From the NCBI GenBank assembly GCA_026991065.1, contig JALXCG010000383.1, forward strand, positions 1 to 6,178: a stretch of 6,178 bases of DNA, written 5' to 3'. This stretch comes from Gemmatimonadota bacterium (GTDB taxonomy: Bacteria > GCA-2686955). The notes beneath the pieces were generated by a model. That model was given only the letters and a program-made list of their open reading frames with translations. It did no database searches and was not told the origin of the DNA. A program made the position numbers and the translations under genes. This document shows positions 1-6,178 of this stretch, in pieces. Every line of letters starts with the position of its first letter. Position 1 is the first letter of the stretch.

Positions 1-47
1 TCTCTGGGGGGAGTGTAGTCGCCCGGCGCGAAGTATGGGGAGGTCGC

Positions 48-2051
48 CTATCTCATCCCTTTGAAAAGGGCGAACGCGGTGCGCAAGTAGGAGCGGCAGT
101 GGGCTTGAAGGGCACCGAGGCGCCGCGGATCGTCGTCGATTCGTTGGTAGGGGAGCTGCCAGGGGTTCGGAGCCAGGAACAACTCCCGGGCATGGGCACC
201 GAGGAACTCATTGTAGACGTAGTCTCCCTCGATCCATTGCAACTGCTGATGGGTGACCCGGCAGGCGAAGCCGGGCCCGCGGCGCAGACCGGAGACGCCG
301 AAGAACTGCGGCAAGTACTGCTCTTCACCCATGAGATCGAAAAGCGTGGGCAACAGGTCGACCTGACTCACGATCTTATCGATGCTGGCCGGGTGGTTGA
401 GAGCAGCGGCGTAGATGACAAAGGGGATGTGGCCGTTCTGGGGGTGGTTGCTGATGTCGCGGTGGATGGTCAACCCGTGATCGGCGGTGAAGATGAAAAC
501 GGTTTCGCCATACCAGGGGCGTTGCGCCGCATTTTGCAGAAAGGTGGCGATAACGCGGTCGTCATAGGCCATCGTGCGGCGCGCCCGTTCAAACTTCTTC
601 GGACCGGTGGTCAGTTGCGGCAGGGCGGCGGCATACTCCGCCGGCACTTCGAATGGTTCGTGGTTGGTGGTGGTGAACACCGTGAAGAGAAACGGCTGCG
701 CCGGTGCCGCGGCCTGGCTTTCATCCGCGGCTTGCAGCACCCGGTCAAAAAGGTAGTGATCGAAACGCCCCCACATGGTGCCGTCCGGCGCCGAGCCAAG
801 GCGGGGATCGCTCCAATCGATCACCTGATCGAAGCCGTTGGTGAGCGCGAAGCCCTTCATGTTGTCGAAGTGGGCATCCCCGCCGTAGATAAACGCCAGT
901 TGATACCCCAGCGACTTCAAGATCCGCAGCGAGGCGGTTGCCGGATTGTTCGGGAAGGTGGTCTCCAACTGAGAGATCAGTGGCTTGCCGGGCAGGACCG
1001 GCCAGGAGCAGAGCACGGTGCCGAGACCGTAGGCGGAGCGGATGCCGTTGCCATAGCAGCGGGTAAAAGAGATTCCCTCGGCGGCGATGCGGGCCAGGTT
1101 GGGGGTGATTGGCGCGGCCGGGGACGGGTTGAGGAAGTCGCAATTCTCGGCGGTGAAGGATTCCAGCACCACCAGGATGACGTTGGGCCGGGTTCCGGCC
1201 GGGAGGTCCAAATGCAGGTCGAGCCGGGGTGCGGCGTTGCGCGCCCGCAGATCGGCCAGCGTGGTGTCGGTCGCGGCGCTCTGCTGGACCTGCAGCGAAC
1301 GGGCGAACTCCTGCTCGTTGGAGAACTCGATCACCGAACGGGCCAGGAAGTAGACGCAGTTCTGCGCCAGGGCATTGGCCATGTTGTCGGTGGAGAAGTG
1401 CGCCACGCCCCAGTTGACCGGGCGCTCCTGGAGGCCGCCGCGGGCGCCGATAACCAGAGCGGTCGCCACCACCAGGGCGGCGAGCAGGCGCGCCCCCGGT
1501 CCACTCTCCGCCAGCCCCTGCCAGCGCCGGCTCCACCAGCCGTAGAAGCGCCAGTAGACAAGGGCCAGCGCCGCCCAGGCCGCGGCATAGGTCAGCACCG
1601 GGTAGAACTCCCAGATCGAAGTGTAGACCTCTTCCCCTTCGCGGCTGTAGGTGACCAGGAGAGCGTTGATGTGACTGCCGAATTCCCGAAACCACTCGAT
1701 ATCGATGCCGCAGAGCACGCTGATAAGAAGAACGACGGCGGTCAGATAGAGGCGGGCGCCCCGTTGGAAAAAGCGGCTCGGCCAGCCGATCCACGGCAGA
1801 AAAGCGAAGATTGCCAAGGGGATGAGTAGATCCACGCTGATCGCCGAATCGAGTCGCAATGCGACCCAGAAGGCGCGCACGTAGGTGCTCGCCGGACTGC
1901 CGCCAAAGTCCTCCCAGAAGTAGCCGAGGAAGGCCAGTCGCCAGAGGGCGAAGAGCAGCAGCAGAGAGAGATAGGCGGTCAGTAGCAGGCGAATGCGCGG
2001 GGGGCAGAGAATCTGGGCGAGAGGGCGCGGGTAGCGGCGGCGTGAAAACAT
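48..2051 (-). CDS. LTA synthase family membrane phosphoglycerol transferase (sulfatase superfamily)
   Basis: The 667-residue product has five hydrophobic segments (about residues 22-42, 64-88, 101-116, 150-168 and 188-203) followed by a large periplasmic domain of the alkaline phosphatase/sulfatase fold (from about residue 287). This is the architecture of LtaS and OpgB, which transfer phosphoglycerol from phosphatidylglycerol to glycolipid or glucan acceptors outside the inner membrane. Visible family motifs are NVILVVLESF (metal ligand Glu297), GNGIRS (335-339, nucleophile region), GGDAHFDN (His394), TTNHEPF (His464) and FTADHG (Asp524-His525). The nucleophile position appears to be Ser339 where the family normally has Thr. 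The ATG at 2049-2051 is the only reasonable start, because the next in-frame Met is residue 224 and the first membrane segment would be lost. No clear Shine-Dalgarno sequence precedes it. It is divergent from the acyl-CoA dehydrogenase gene. The family is certain; the acceptor is unknown, as Gram-negatives lack lipoteichoic acid, so an osmoregulated-glucan or glycolipid role is inference. Confidence 0.9.
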   Translation of the reverse strand: MFSRRRYPRPLAQILCPPRIRLLLTAYLSLLLLFALWRLAFLGYFWEDFGGSPASTYVRAFWVALRLDSAISVDLLIPLAIFAFLPWIGWPSRFFQRGARLYLTAVVLLISVLCGIDIEWFREFGSHINALLVTYSREGEEVYTSIWEFYPVLTYAAAWAALALVYWRFYGWWSRRWQGLAESGPGARLLAALVVATALVIGARGGLQERPVNWGVAHFSTDNMANALAQNCVYFLARSVIEFSNEQEFARSLQVQQSAATDTTLADLRARNAAPRLDLHLDLPAGTRPNVILVVLESFTAENCDFLNPSPAAPITPNLARIAAEGISFTRCYGNGIRSAYGLGTVLCSWPVLPGKPLISQLETTFPNNPATASLRILKSLGYQLAFIYGGDAHFDNMKGFALTNGFDQVIDWSDPRLGSAPDGTMWGRFDHYLFDRVLQAADESQAAAPAQPFLFTVFTTTNHEPFEVPAEYAAALPQLTTGPKKFERARRTMAYDDRVIATFLQNAAQRPWYGETVFIFTADHGLTIHRDISNHPQNGHIPFVIYAAALNHPASIDKIVSQVDLLPTLFDLMGEEQYLPQFFGVSGLRRGPGFACRVTHQQLQWIEGDYVYNEFLGAHARELFLAPNPWQLPYQRIDDDPRRLGALQAHCRSYLRTAFALFKGMR

Positions 2052-2230
2052 GATCGGATGATTTGAAGAGATGATCGGTGGCCGCGAGGGCGGCGCGGTG
2101 ATGGTGGTTGCAATGACTGGATAAACCGGGTAAGTCGGCAGGCGATACGCTACACTATGAATTTCCGCGTTGACACTTTTGTGCCCTTGAGCAACACCGA
2201 CAGATTACCGAGTTTTCAGGAGTTGAAACT
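2052..2230. other. Divergent intergenic region between the transferase and acyl-CoA dehydrogenase genes
   Basis: This 179-base gap should hold promoters for both flanking genes. On the plus strand there is a perfect TTGACA at 2170-2175, but no acceptable -10 box lies 16-18 bases downstream. TACACT at 2151-2156 resembles a -10 box but has no matching -35. An 8-bp direct repeat, ATGATCGG, occurs at 2050-2057 (overlapping the transferase start codon) and at 2071-2078, and could be an operator half-site or chance. I cannot assign a promoter with confidence on either strand. Confidence 0.4.
2218..2222 (+). promoter_or_regulatory. Shine-Dalgarno that fixes a GTG start
   Basis: AGGAG lies 8 bases before GTG 2231-2233. 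It decides the start of the acyl-CoA dehydrogenase: no ATG gives a comparable site upstream, and the first downstream ATG (Met16, in the first conserved helix) would cut into the N-terminal domain. Confidence 0.8.
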
Positions 2231-3394
2231 GTGGATCCTACCCCCGCTTTGACGATTCTGACCGATGAAGAGAAGATGTTTCGCGACATGGTCCGTGATT
2301 TTGCCGAGGAGACGCTGACTCCCCGTGTACAACGGATGGACCGCGATGCCAAGATGGACCCCGATCTGATTCCCGCGATGGCCCAGTTGGGGCTTCTGGG
2401 GGTTGAGGTGCCGGAGGAGTTCGGCGGTGCCGGTTGCTCCTTCTTCATGTCTTGCCTGGCGGTCGAGGAGCTTTCGCGGGTTGATCCCGCGGTCGGTGTT
2501 TTGGTGGATGTGCAGAATACGCTGGTCGTCAACGTGATCAAGCGTTGGGCGAGTGCTGATCTGCAGTCTCGCGTTTATCCCCGCCTGGCCAGCGGCACGG
2601 TGGGGTCATTTTGTCTCTCCGAGGCCGGCTCCGGCTCCGACGCATTTGCCCTTAAAACGCGCGCCGAGAAGACGGACAACGGCTACCTGCTCAACGGCTC
2701 CAAACTCTGGATCACCAACGCCGCCGAGGCCGGGATCTTCCTGGTCTTCGCCAACCTCGACCCCTCAAAGGGGTACCGTGGGATCACCGCATTTGTGGTG
2801 GATCGGGATACCCCCGGTTTTTCGGTGGGCAAGAAAGAGGACAAACTCGGGATTCGCGCCAGCAGCACCTGCGAGCTGCTCTTCGAGAATGTCGAAGTAC
2901 CCGCCGCCGACCTTCTGGGCGAAGAGGGCAAGGGCTACAAGATCGCCATCGAGACCCTGAACGAGGGGCGGATCGGCATTGGCGCGCAGATGGTGGGGCT
3001 TTCCCAGGGAGCGCTTGAGCACGCCACGCGCTTTGTTCAGGAGCGGGAGCAGTTCGGCAAGCCCCTGGCTGCCAATCAGGGCATTCAGTTCCAGCTCGCG
3101 CGGATGGACATGGACGTGGCCCTGGCCCGCCTTGCCGTCTACAACGGCGCCCGGCTGCGGGACGCGGGATTGCCCTTTGTCCAGGAAGCGTGCTACGCGA
3201 AACTTTTCGGTAGCGAAGCCGCGGAACGGGTCACCTCGATGGCGGTGGAACTCTTCGGGGGCTACGGTTATACTCGCGAGTATCCGGTGGAGAAACTCTA
3301 CCGTGACGCAAAGGTTGGAAAGATCTACGAAGGCACCAGCAATATGCAGATGCAGACCATCGCCAAGATGCTGCTGGCGCGCCACAAGATCTGA
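2231..3394 (+). CDS. Acyl-CoA dehydrogenase, short/branched-chain type (ACADSB-like)
   Basis: The 387-residue flavoenzyme is full length for the acyl-CoA dehydrogenase family. It should oxidise a short or 2-methyl-branched acyl-CoA to the 2-enoyl-CoA, passing electrons through FAD to electron-transfer flavoprotein in the cytoplasm. The first family signature is CLSEAGSGSDAFA (128-140) and the second runs from Glu340 through GGYGYTREYPVEK to Asp359. The catalytic base is Glu367 in KIYEGTSN. RIGIGAQMVGLSQG (247-260) and REQFGKPL (272-279) are typical FAD- and tetramer-contacting stretches. GIRASSTCELLFENV and the GYRGITAFVVDRDTPG region closely resemble, from memory, mammalian short/branched-chain (2-methylbutyryl-CoA) dehydrogenase, which points to isoleucine/valine breakdown or branched fatty acids. 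Butyryl-CoA or another short-chain substrate remains possible. Translation starts at GTG 2231. No ETF, thiolase or other beta-oxidation gene is adjacent, so the pathway is inferred from the family only. Confidence 0.95.
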   Translation: MDPTPALTILTDEEKMFRDMVRDFAEETLTPRVQRMDRDAKMDPDLIPAMAQLGLLGVEVPEEFGGAGCSFFMSCLAVEELSRVDPAVGVLVDVQNTLVVNVIKRWASADLQSRVYPRLASGTVGSFCLSEAGSGSDAFALKTRAEKTDNGYLLNGSKLWITNAAEAGIFLVFANLDPSKGYRGITAFVVDRDTPGFSVGKKEDKLGIRASSTCELLFENVEVPAADLLGEEGKGYKIAIETLNEGRIGIGAQMVGLSQGALEHATRFVQEREQFGKPLAANQGIQFQLARMDMDVALARLAVYNGARLRDAGLPFVQEACYAKLFGSEAAERVTSMAVELFGGYGYTREYPVEKLYRDAKVGKIYEGTSNMQMQTIAKMLLARHKI

Positions 3395-3538
3395 TCCGAC
3401 CGCGGGCTTTCCCACGGCGGGAGGGAGGAACCTTTCCATACCTCCTTTCTATGCTCCTTTTCCCCACTCCTCTCCTCCCGCCACCCGCCCCATTGAAGCC
3501 CAGCGTCTTTTGCTGTTCTTGCATGTCTTACAAAGAGA
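3395..3538 (+). promoter_or_regulatory. Pyrimidine-rich trailer, possible Rho-loading region
   Basis: Behind the acyl-CoA dehydrogenase stop, bases about 3431-3492 are almost entirely C and T, with only three G in about 60 bases on the plus strand. C-rich, G-poor, poorly structured RNA is what Rho binds, so this could assist termination of the dehydrogenase transcript. A small GGAGG/CCTCC inverted repeat (3424-3428 with 3441-3445, 12-base loop) followed by TTTCT lies at its left end and is weak as an intrinsic terminator. No coding sequence is supported here. Confidence 0.3.
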
Positions 3539-3569
3539 AACGGCCGCGAATGAGGCATTCGCGGCCGTT
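3539..3569. terminator. Bidirectional intrinsic terminator between acyl-CoA dehydrogenase and tRNA operon
   Basis: A perfect 14-bp GC-rich stem (AACGGCCGCGAATG paired with CATTCGCGGCCGTT) encloses a 3-base AGG loop. On the minus strand the stem is followed by TTTCTCTTT, a usable U tract ending the tRNA-His/tRNA-Lys transcript, which ends at 3576. On the plus strand it is followed by TCTAATTT, so it could also stop transcription from the acyl-CoA dehydrogenase gene. The convergent position of the two units supports a shared terminator. Confidence 0.78.
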
Positions 3570-3575
3570 CTAATT

Positions 3576-3651
<76 letters not shown>

Positions 3652-3698
3652 ATATGATCCCGAAATCGTGAGCCTTGCTCGCCGACCGGGTATGGTAA

Positions 3699-3775
3699 TG
3701 GGGTGAGTGAGGGGACTTGAACCCCCGACCACCGGAACCACAATCCGGTGCTCTACCGGCTGAGCTACACTCACC
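3699..3775 (-). tRNA. trnH: tRNA-His (anticodon GTG)
   Basis: The minus strand folds into a cloverleaf with acceptor GTGAGTG/CACTCAC, discriminator C73 and encoded CCA (3701 to 3699). The anticodon stem CCGGA/TCCGG encloses TTGTGGT, giving anticodon GTG. The base before position 1 (3775) is G on the minus strand and pairs with C73. This is the genomically encoded G-1 that marks bacterial histidine tRNAs for HisRS, so the mature tRNA includes 3775. It is the first gene of the two-tRNA operon. Confidence 0.97.
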
Positions 3776-3791
3776 AGGTTCGAGAAGCGGG

Positions 3792-3821
3792 AGAATAGGG
3801 GCCGATTGAGGGAAAAGTCAA
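3792..3821 (-). promoter_or_regulatory. Sigma-70 promoter of the tRNA operon
   Basis: Reading the minus strand, TTGACT (3821-3816) is a five-of-six match to the -35 box. It is followed after an 18-base spacer by TATTCT (3797-3792), a fair -10 box. The predicted transcription start near 3785 lies about 10 bases before the tRNA-His 5' end. The first bases after the -10 box are C-rich (CCCGC), as in stringently controlled stable-RNA promoters. Confidence 0.7.
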
Positions 3822-3903
3822 CCCTGTTCTGGAGGGTGGCGGATTCTGGAGGAACTGCTCGATAAAAGGGGGCCGAGCAATGGCTGGATTCCGCACAATC
3901 AGG

Positions 3904-3931
3904 CAAGATCGGCCCGGGGGAGCGCCGATAG
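3904..3931 (+). promoter_or_regulatory. Possible sigma-28 (flagellar) promoter for the YjfB-like gene
   Basis: GCCGATAG at 3924-3931 matches seven of eight bases of the sigma-28 (FliA) -10 consensus GCCGATAA. The -35 side is poor: CAAG at 3904-3907 with a 16-base gap, against TAAA and about 15. The predicted start near 3938 would leave a leader of about 68 bases before the YjfB-like start codon. The main support beyond the -10 match is that the downstream gene belongs to a motility-associated family. Confidence 0.3.
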
Positions 3932-4005
3932 CAGGGATAGGTGTTGCCGGTTTGTCCGCACGTTCCTCAGATGGAAATGCGGCCGGATCTCATGGGAGTT
4001 GACCG

Positions 4006-4203
4006 ATGCTGCTTGAACTCGCCGCCCTGGCTACTCAGATCACGCGGGCTGATCAAAGTTATCAGGCCGGGATCGCGGTCACGCGCCAGGCTTTGGACCA
4101 GCAGCGCACCGAGGGGCAAGGGATCGTTGAGTTGTTGAGCAGAAGCTTGCCGGCAAACGCGCCGACACCGGGCCTGGGGGAGCGGCTCGATCTGCTCGCT
4201 TGA
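4006..4203 (+). CDS. YjfB-family small putative motility protein
   Basis: This 65-residue protein (MLLELAALATQITRADQSYQ...) resembles the YjfB family of putative motility proteins. That family has a short N-terminal helix (roughly IAALATxxSQAxxxQ), a central helix of the form VGxAVxKxAMDxQ, and a C-terminal PxLGxxIDxxA end. Here these correspond to ELAALATQITRADQSYQ (4-20), AGIAVTRQALDQQ (21-33) and PGLGERLDLLA (55-65). GGGAG at 3994-3998, 7 bases before the ATG, is a good ribosome-binding site and supports real translation. It has no signal peptide or membrane segment and is predicted to be mostly helical. It stands alone, convergent with the ferredoxin gene. The family's molecular role is not established; association with flagellar regulons is known in Bacillus. 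Assignment is from memory of the family pattern. Confidence 0.72.
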   Translation: MLLELAALATQITRADQSYQAGIAVTRQALDQQRTEGQGIVELLSRSLPANAPTPGLGERLDLLA

Positions 4204-4234
4204 CGGATACGAGGGAGGCGGCGGTGCCGTTGAG

Positions 4235-4266
4235 CCAGGGCCCACGGACAGTGCCATGGACCCTGG
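4235..4266 (-). terminator. Hairpin behind the ferredoxin gene (minus-strand RNA)
   Basis: Two 13-base arms (4235-4247 and 4254-4266) surround a 6-base loop. As minus-strand RNA all 13 pairs form, two of them G-U. As plus-strand RNA the same two positions are C-A mismatches. It begins 26 bases downstream of the ferredoxin stop codon, so the strand bias fits a 3'-end structure for that transcript. No U tract follows, so it may be a 3'-stabilising stem or part of a Rho-dependent end rather than a classical intrinsic terminator. Confidence 0.5.
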
Positions 4267-4292
4267 AACTGGCGTTTCGCGAACTGCGCCGG

Positions 4293-4634
<342 letters not shown>

Positions 4635-4948
4635 TCAATAACTCCGGTTTTTTCGCAGGTTTCAGTTCACACTCAGGATAACGATGTGTGGCCGCAACCC
4701 GCGCCCGATGCGTTCATAGCATTGCCGGGGGGGAGCAGGCAACCATCTCGTTTCATCTCTGCACCGCGGGTCGGTATTTCTCGCCGGGGGGCGTCGCGAT
4801 GAGCCACCAAATCCGGCCGGGTTTCCGCAGGAATCGGTTATCTTGGGACAGGCTTGGCTCTTGCCGGATCAATTTGCCCCCTCCGGCGCCTCCGCATTTC
4901 GCCTCTCTTGCTTTGGATACTGCTTTTTCCGCTCTGCATCTTCCCGGT
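4635..4948. other. Divergent region between ferredoxin and outer-membrane protein genes
   Basis: This 314-base stretch must carry the start signals for both divergent genes. The ferredoxin ribosome-binding site is at 4642-4645. I find no convincing sigma-70 pair on either strand. Two G runs, seven bases at 4727-4733 and six at 4786-4791, lie on the plus strand. The plus-strand reading frame of the barrel gene stays open from ATG 4799, so bases 4799-4948 may be coding. Confidence 0.4.
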
Positions 4949-6178
4949 ATGACGACCGTCGCACTGGCGCTCGCGATCCTGGCGTCGGCTTCCACCAAGG
5001 CGCAGTCCGTTGCTCCCGCCGCGGCCCAACCGGACGCGGAGGCGATGGTCCTGGCGCATGCCCCCGCTCCCGCCGGCGCTGACACTCTGACGCCGCCTGC
5101 CGTCCGGGGCGCGGTGGCCACCGCTGCGGATGGCGGGGCGATGGCTGCGCAGGCAGCGCCGCCGCCCTCTCCCTGGCGGATCTCCTATCTGCCGCCGAAG
5201 ATCAGCCGCGGCAGTTTCGACTACCTGCCGGAGGTCCACTATTCCTCCCAGTCCGGGCCGACGATTGGCGGCGATCTGGTCTATACGTTGCCACCCTTCG
5301 GTGCCGTTCCTGCCGGGCGTCCGTCGGATCTGCGGGCCGAGGCGCGGGTTGGTTTCGATCGCCACTTCGCCTTCGCGCTGGTCTCGCGCATCTACTGGAG
5401 CGGCGATCGCTACTACTCGAAGGCGCGGGTGGACTACAGCGACCTGGAGCGGGCCTTTTACGGCATCGGGCCGGATGCGGCACGCACCGACCGCGAACTT
5501 TATCGCCCACGGGCTTTGCGCGCCTATGTCGAGATATTTCGGCACGCATGGCGCTCCCTCAAGGTGGGAGCCCGCGCCGAGTATGAATATACCCAGGCGC
5601 TCGGTGTACAGGCCGGCGGTCTGCTCGACACCCCTGCCGGGCTTGCCGCCATCGATCAGTCGATCATCGGCGCCGGCGTGGCGCTGGACTGGGACAGCCG
5701 GGATTGTGTCGATGATCCCGCCGCCGGCAGTCACCACCAGGCGTTTGTGATCCCCTTCACCGACGACATCGGCAGCCAGCGCTCTTTTACCAACTACAAC
5801 GTGGACCTGCGCCACTACCTGCGCGTGGGGAGCAACCGCGTCGTCGCCCTGCAGGGGTTTCTGTATGGCGCGGCGGGGGATGCCCCCTTCTGGCGCCTGG
5901 CCACGCTCGGCGGGCGCGCGCACTCGCGGGCTTACTCCACCGGCCGCTACCGCGATCATCTGCTGGTCGCGGCGCAGGCGGAGTACCGCTTTCCCCTCTG
6001 GCATCGCCTGGGGGGGGTGGCGTTCGGCGGCGCGGCGGTGGTTGCACCCGATTTCGCCGCCCTCAACGGCTCCGATCTGCAGCCCACCATCGGCGCCGGG
6101 CTACGGCTGCGCTTCTCCCGCACGCGACGGTTGCCGCTGGCGTTTGATCTTGCTTATGGACGGGAGTCGACCCGGGCC
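4949..6178 (+). CDS. BamA/TamA-family outer-membrane beta-barrel protein, 3' end cut by window
   Basis: The frame is open for 410 codons from ATG 4949 to the window edge. It resembles the barrel-only, POTRA-less members of the bacterial surface antigen (Omp85 superfamily) group. Numbering from 4949, residues 1-18 look like a signal peptide core (TTVALALAILAS, cleavage after TKA). Residues 19-80 are Ala/Pro-rich linker. After that come alternating aromatic/hydrophobic barrel strands. Family landmarks are FYGIG (170-174), DWDSRD (247-252), HYLRVGSNRVVALQGFLYG, LGGRAHSRAYSTGRYRD (loop 6, RAY at 327-329), AEYRFPLW (344-351) and IGAGLRLRF near the end. Probably only about 10-25 residues are missing. 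The start is uncertain: the frame is also open from ATG 4799 (GGGGGG 7 bases before it), which adds 50 residues including an Arg-rich segment; ATG 4949 has the signal core but no Shine-Dalgarno and no N-terminal basic residue. Its function (insertion, export or passive barrel) is unknown. Confidence 0.82.
   Translation, partial: MTTVALALAILASASTKAQSVAPAAAQPDAEAMVLAHAPAPAGADTLTPPAVRGAVATAADGGAMAAQAAPPPSPWRISYLPPKISRGSFDYLPEVHYSSQSGPTIGGDLVYTLPPFGAVPAGRPSDLRAEARVGFDRHFAFALVSRIYWSGDRYYSKARVDYSDLERAFYGIGPDAARTDRELYRPRALRAYVEIFRHAWRSLKVGARAEYEYTQALGVQAGGLLDTPAGLAAIDQSIIGAGVALDWDSRDCVDDPAAGSHHQAFVIPFTDDIGSQRSFTNYNVDLRHYLRVGSNRVVALQGFLYGAAGDAPFWRLATLGGRAHSRAYSTGRYRDHLLVAAQAEYRFPLWHRLGGVAFGGAAVVAPDFAALNGSDLQPTIGAGLRLRFSRTRRLPLAFDLAYGRESTRA

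Noticed and set aside
99-1829. A 576-codon plus-strand open frame antisense to the LTA-synthase-like gene
   Set aside because: Its product is low-complexity Gly/Arg/Val-rich with no recognisable domain. The opposite strand encodes a clear membrane enzyme with intact motifs. Long antisense frames are expected in GC-rich genes.
2050-2078. An 8-bp direct repeat ATGATCGG as an operator
   Set aside because: Only two copies exist, one overlapping the start codon, with no dyad symmetry or known regulator match; mentioned only in the intergenic entry.
2170-2175. A perfect TTGACA as a -35 box for the acyl-CoA dehydrogenase
   Set aside because: No acceptable -10 box lies 16-18 bases downstream, so I do not call a promoter.
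3856-3879. A 6-bp inverted repeat TGCTCG/CGAGCA in the region between tRNA-His and the YjfB-like gene
   Set aside because: The short stem with a 12-base loop and no U tract is within chance expectation.
3881-3896. A possible sigma-54 promoter (TGGC...GCA) upstream of the YjfB-like gene
   Set aside because: The spacing between GG and GC is one base short of the strict sigma-54 requirement and the rest of the consensus is poor.
4838-6004. A 388-codon minus-strand open frame antisense to the outer-membrane barrel gene
   Set aside because: No family motifs are visible, whereas the plus-strand frame has Omp85-type landmarks (FYGIG, AEYRFPLW, GRYRD) and stays open to the window edge.

Overview
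This is a GC-rich chromosomal window from a Gram-negative bacterium. The evidence for Gram-negative is an outer-membrane beta-barrel gene of the BamA/TamA (Omp85) superfamily, an Allochromatium-type 2[4Fe-4S] ferredoxin typical of Proteobacteria and relatives, and tRNA genes with encoded CCA ends. A YjfB-type small motility-associated protein together with a branched-chain-type acyl-CoA dehydrogenase suits an anaerobic or versatile deltaproteobacterium-like lineage (Desulfobacterota/Desulfuromonadia). That placement is inference; nothing here fixes the species.

Layout, left to right: (1) bases 48-2051, minus strand: a five-TM LTA-synthase-family phosphoglycerol transferase of the alkaline phosphatase/sulfatase superfamily. 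(2) A 179-base divergent intergenic region. (3) 2231-3394, plus strand: a short/branched-chain acyl-CoA dehydrogenase with a GTG start. (4) A pyrimidine-rich trailer, then a perfect 14-bp hairpin (3539-3569) that can terminate transcription from both sides. (5) A two-gene tRNA operon on the minus strand, tRNA-His(GTG) then tRNA-Lys(CTT), with a good sigma-70 promoter. (6) 4006-4203, plus strand: a 65-residue YjfB-family protein preceded by a possible sigma-28 -10 box. (7) A hairpin at 4235-4266 that pairs fully only as minus-strand RNA, between the small gene and the convergent ferredoxin gene. (8) 4293-4634, minus strand: a 113-residue 2[4Fe-4S] ferredoxin with an acidic tail. (9) From about 4949 (possibly 4799) to the right edge, plus strand: an outer-membrane barrel protein whose stop codon lies outside the window.

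The protein genes look like independent units, since neighbours are mostly divergent or convergent; only the two tRNAs form an operon. There is no clear new multigene system, mobile element, CRISPR array or phage. The points most worth a second look are the single YjfB-like gene with its putative flagellar promoter, Ser in place of the expected Thr nucleophile in the LTA-synthase-like enzyme, the altered loop-6 motif and G8 tract in the barrel gene, and the strand-asymmetric hairpin behind the ferredoxin gene.
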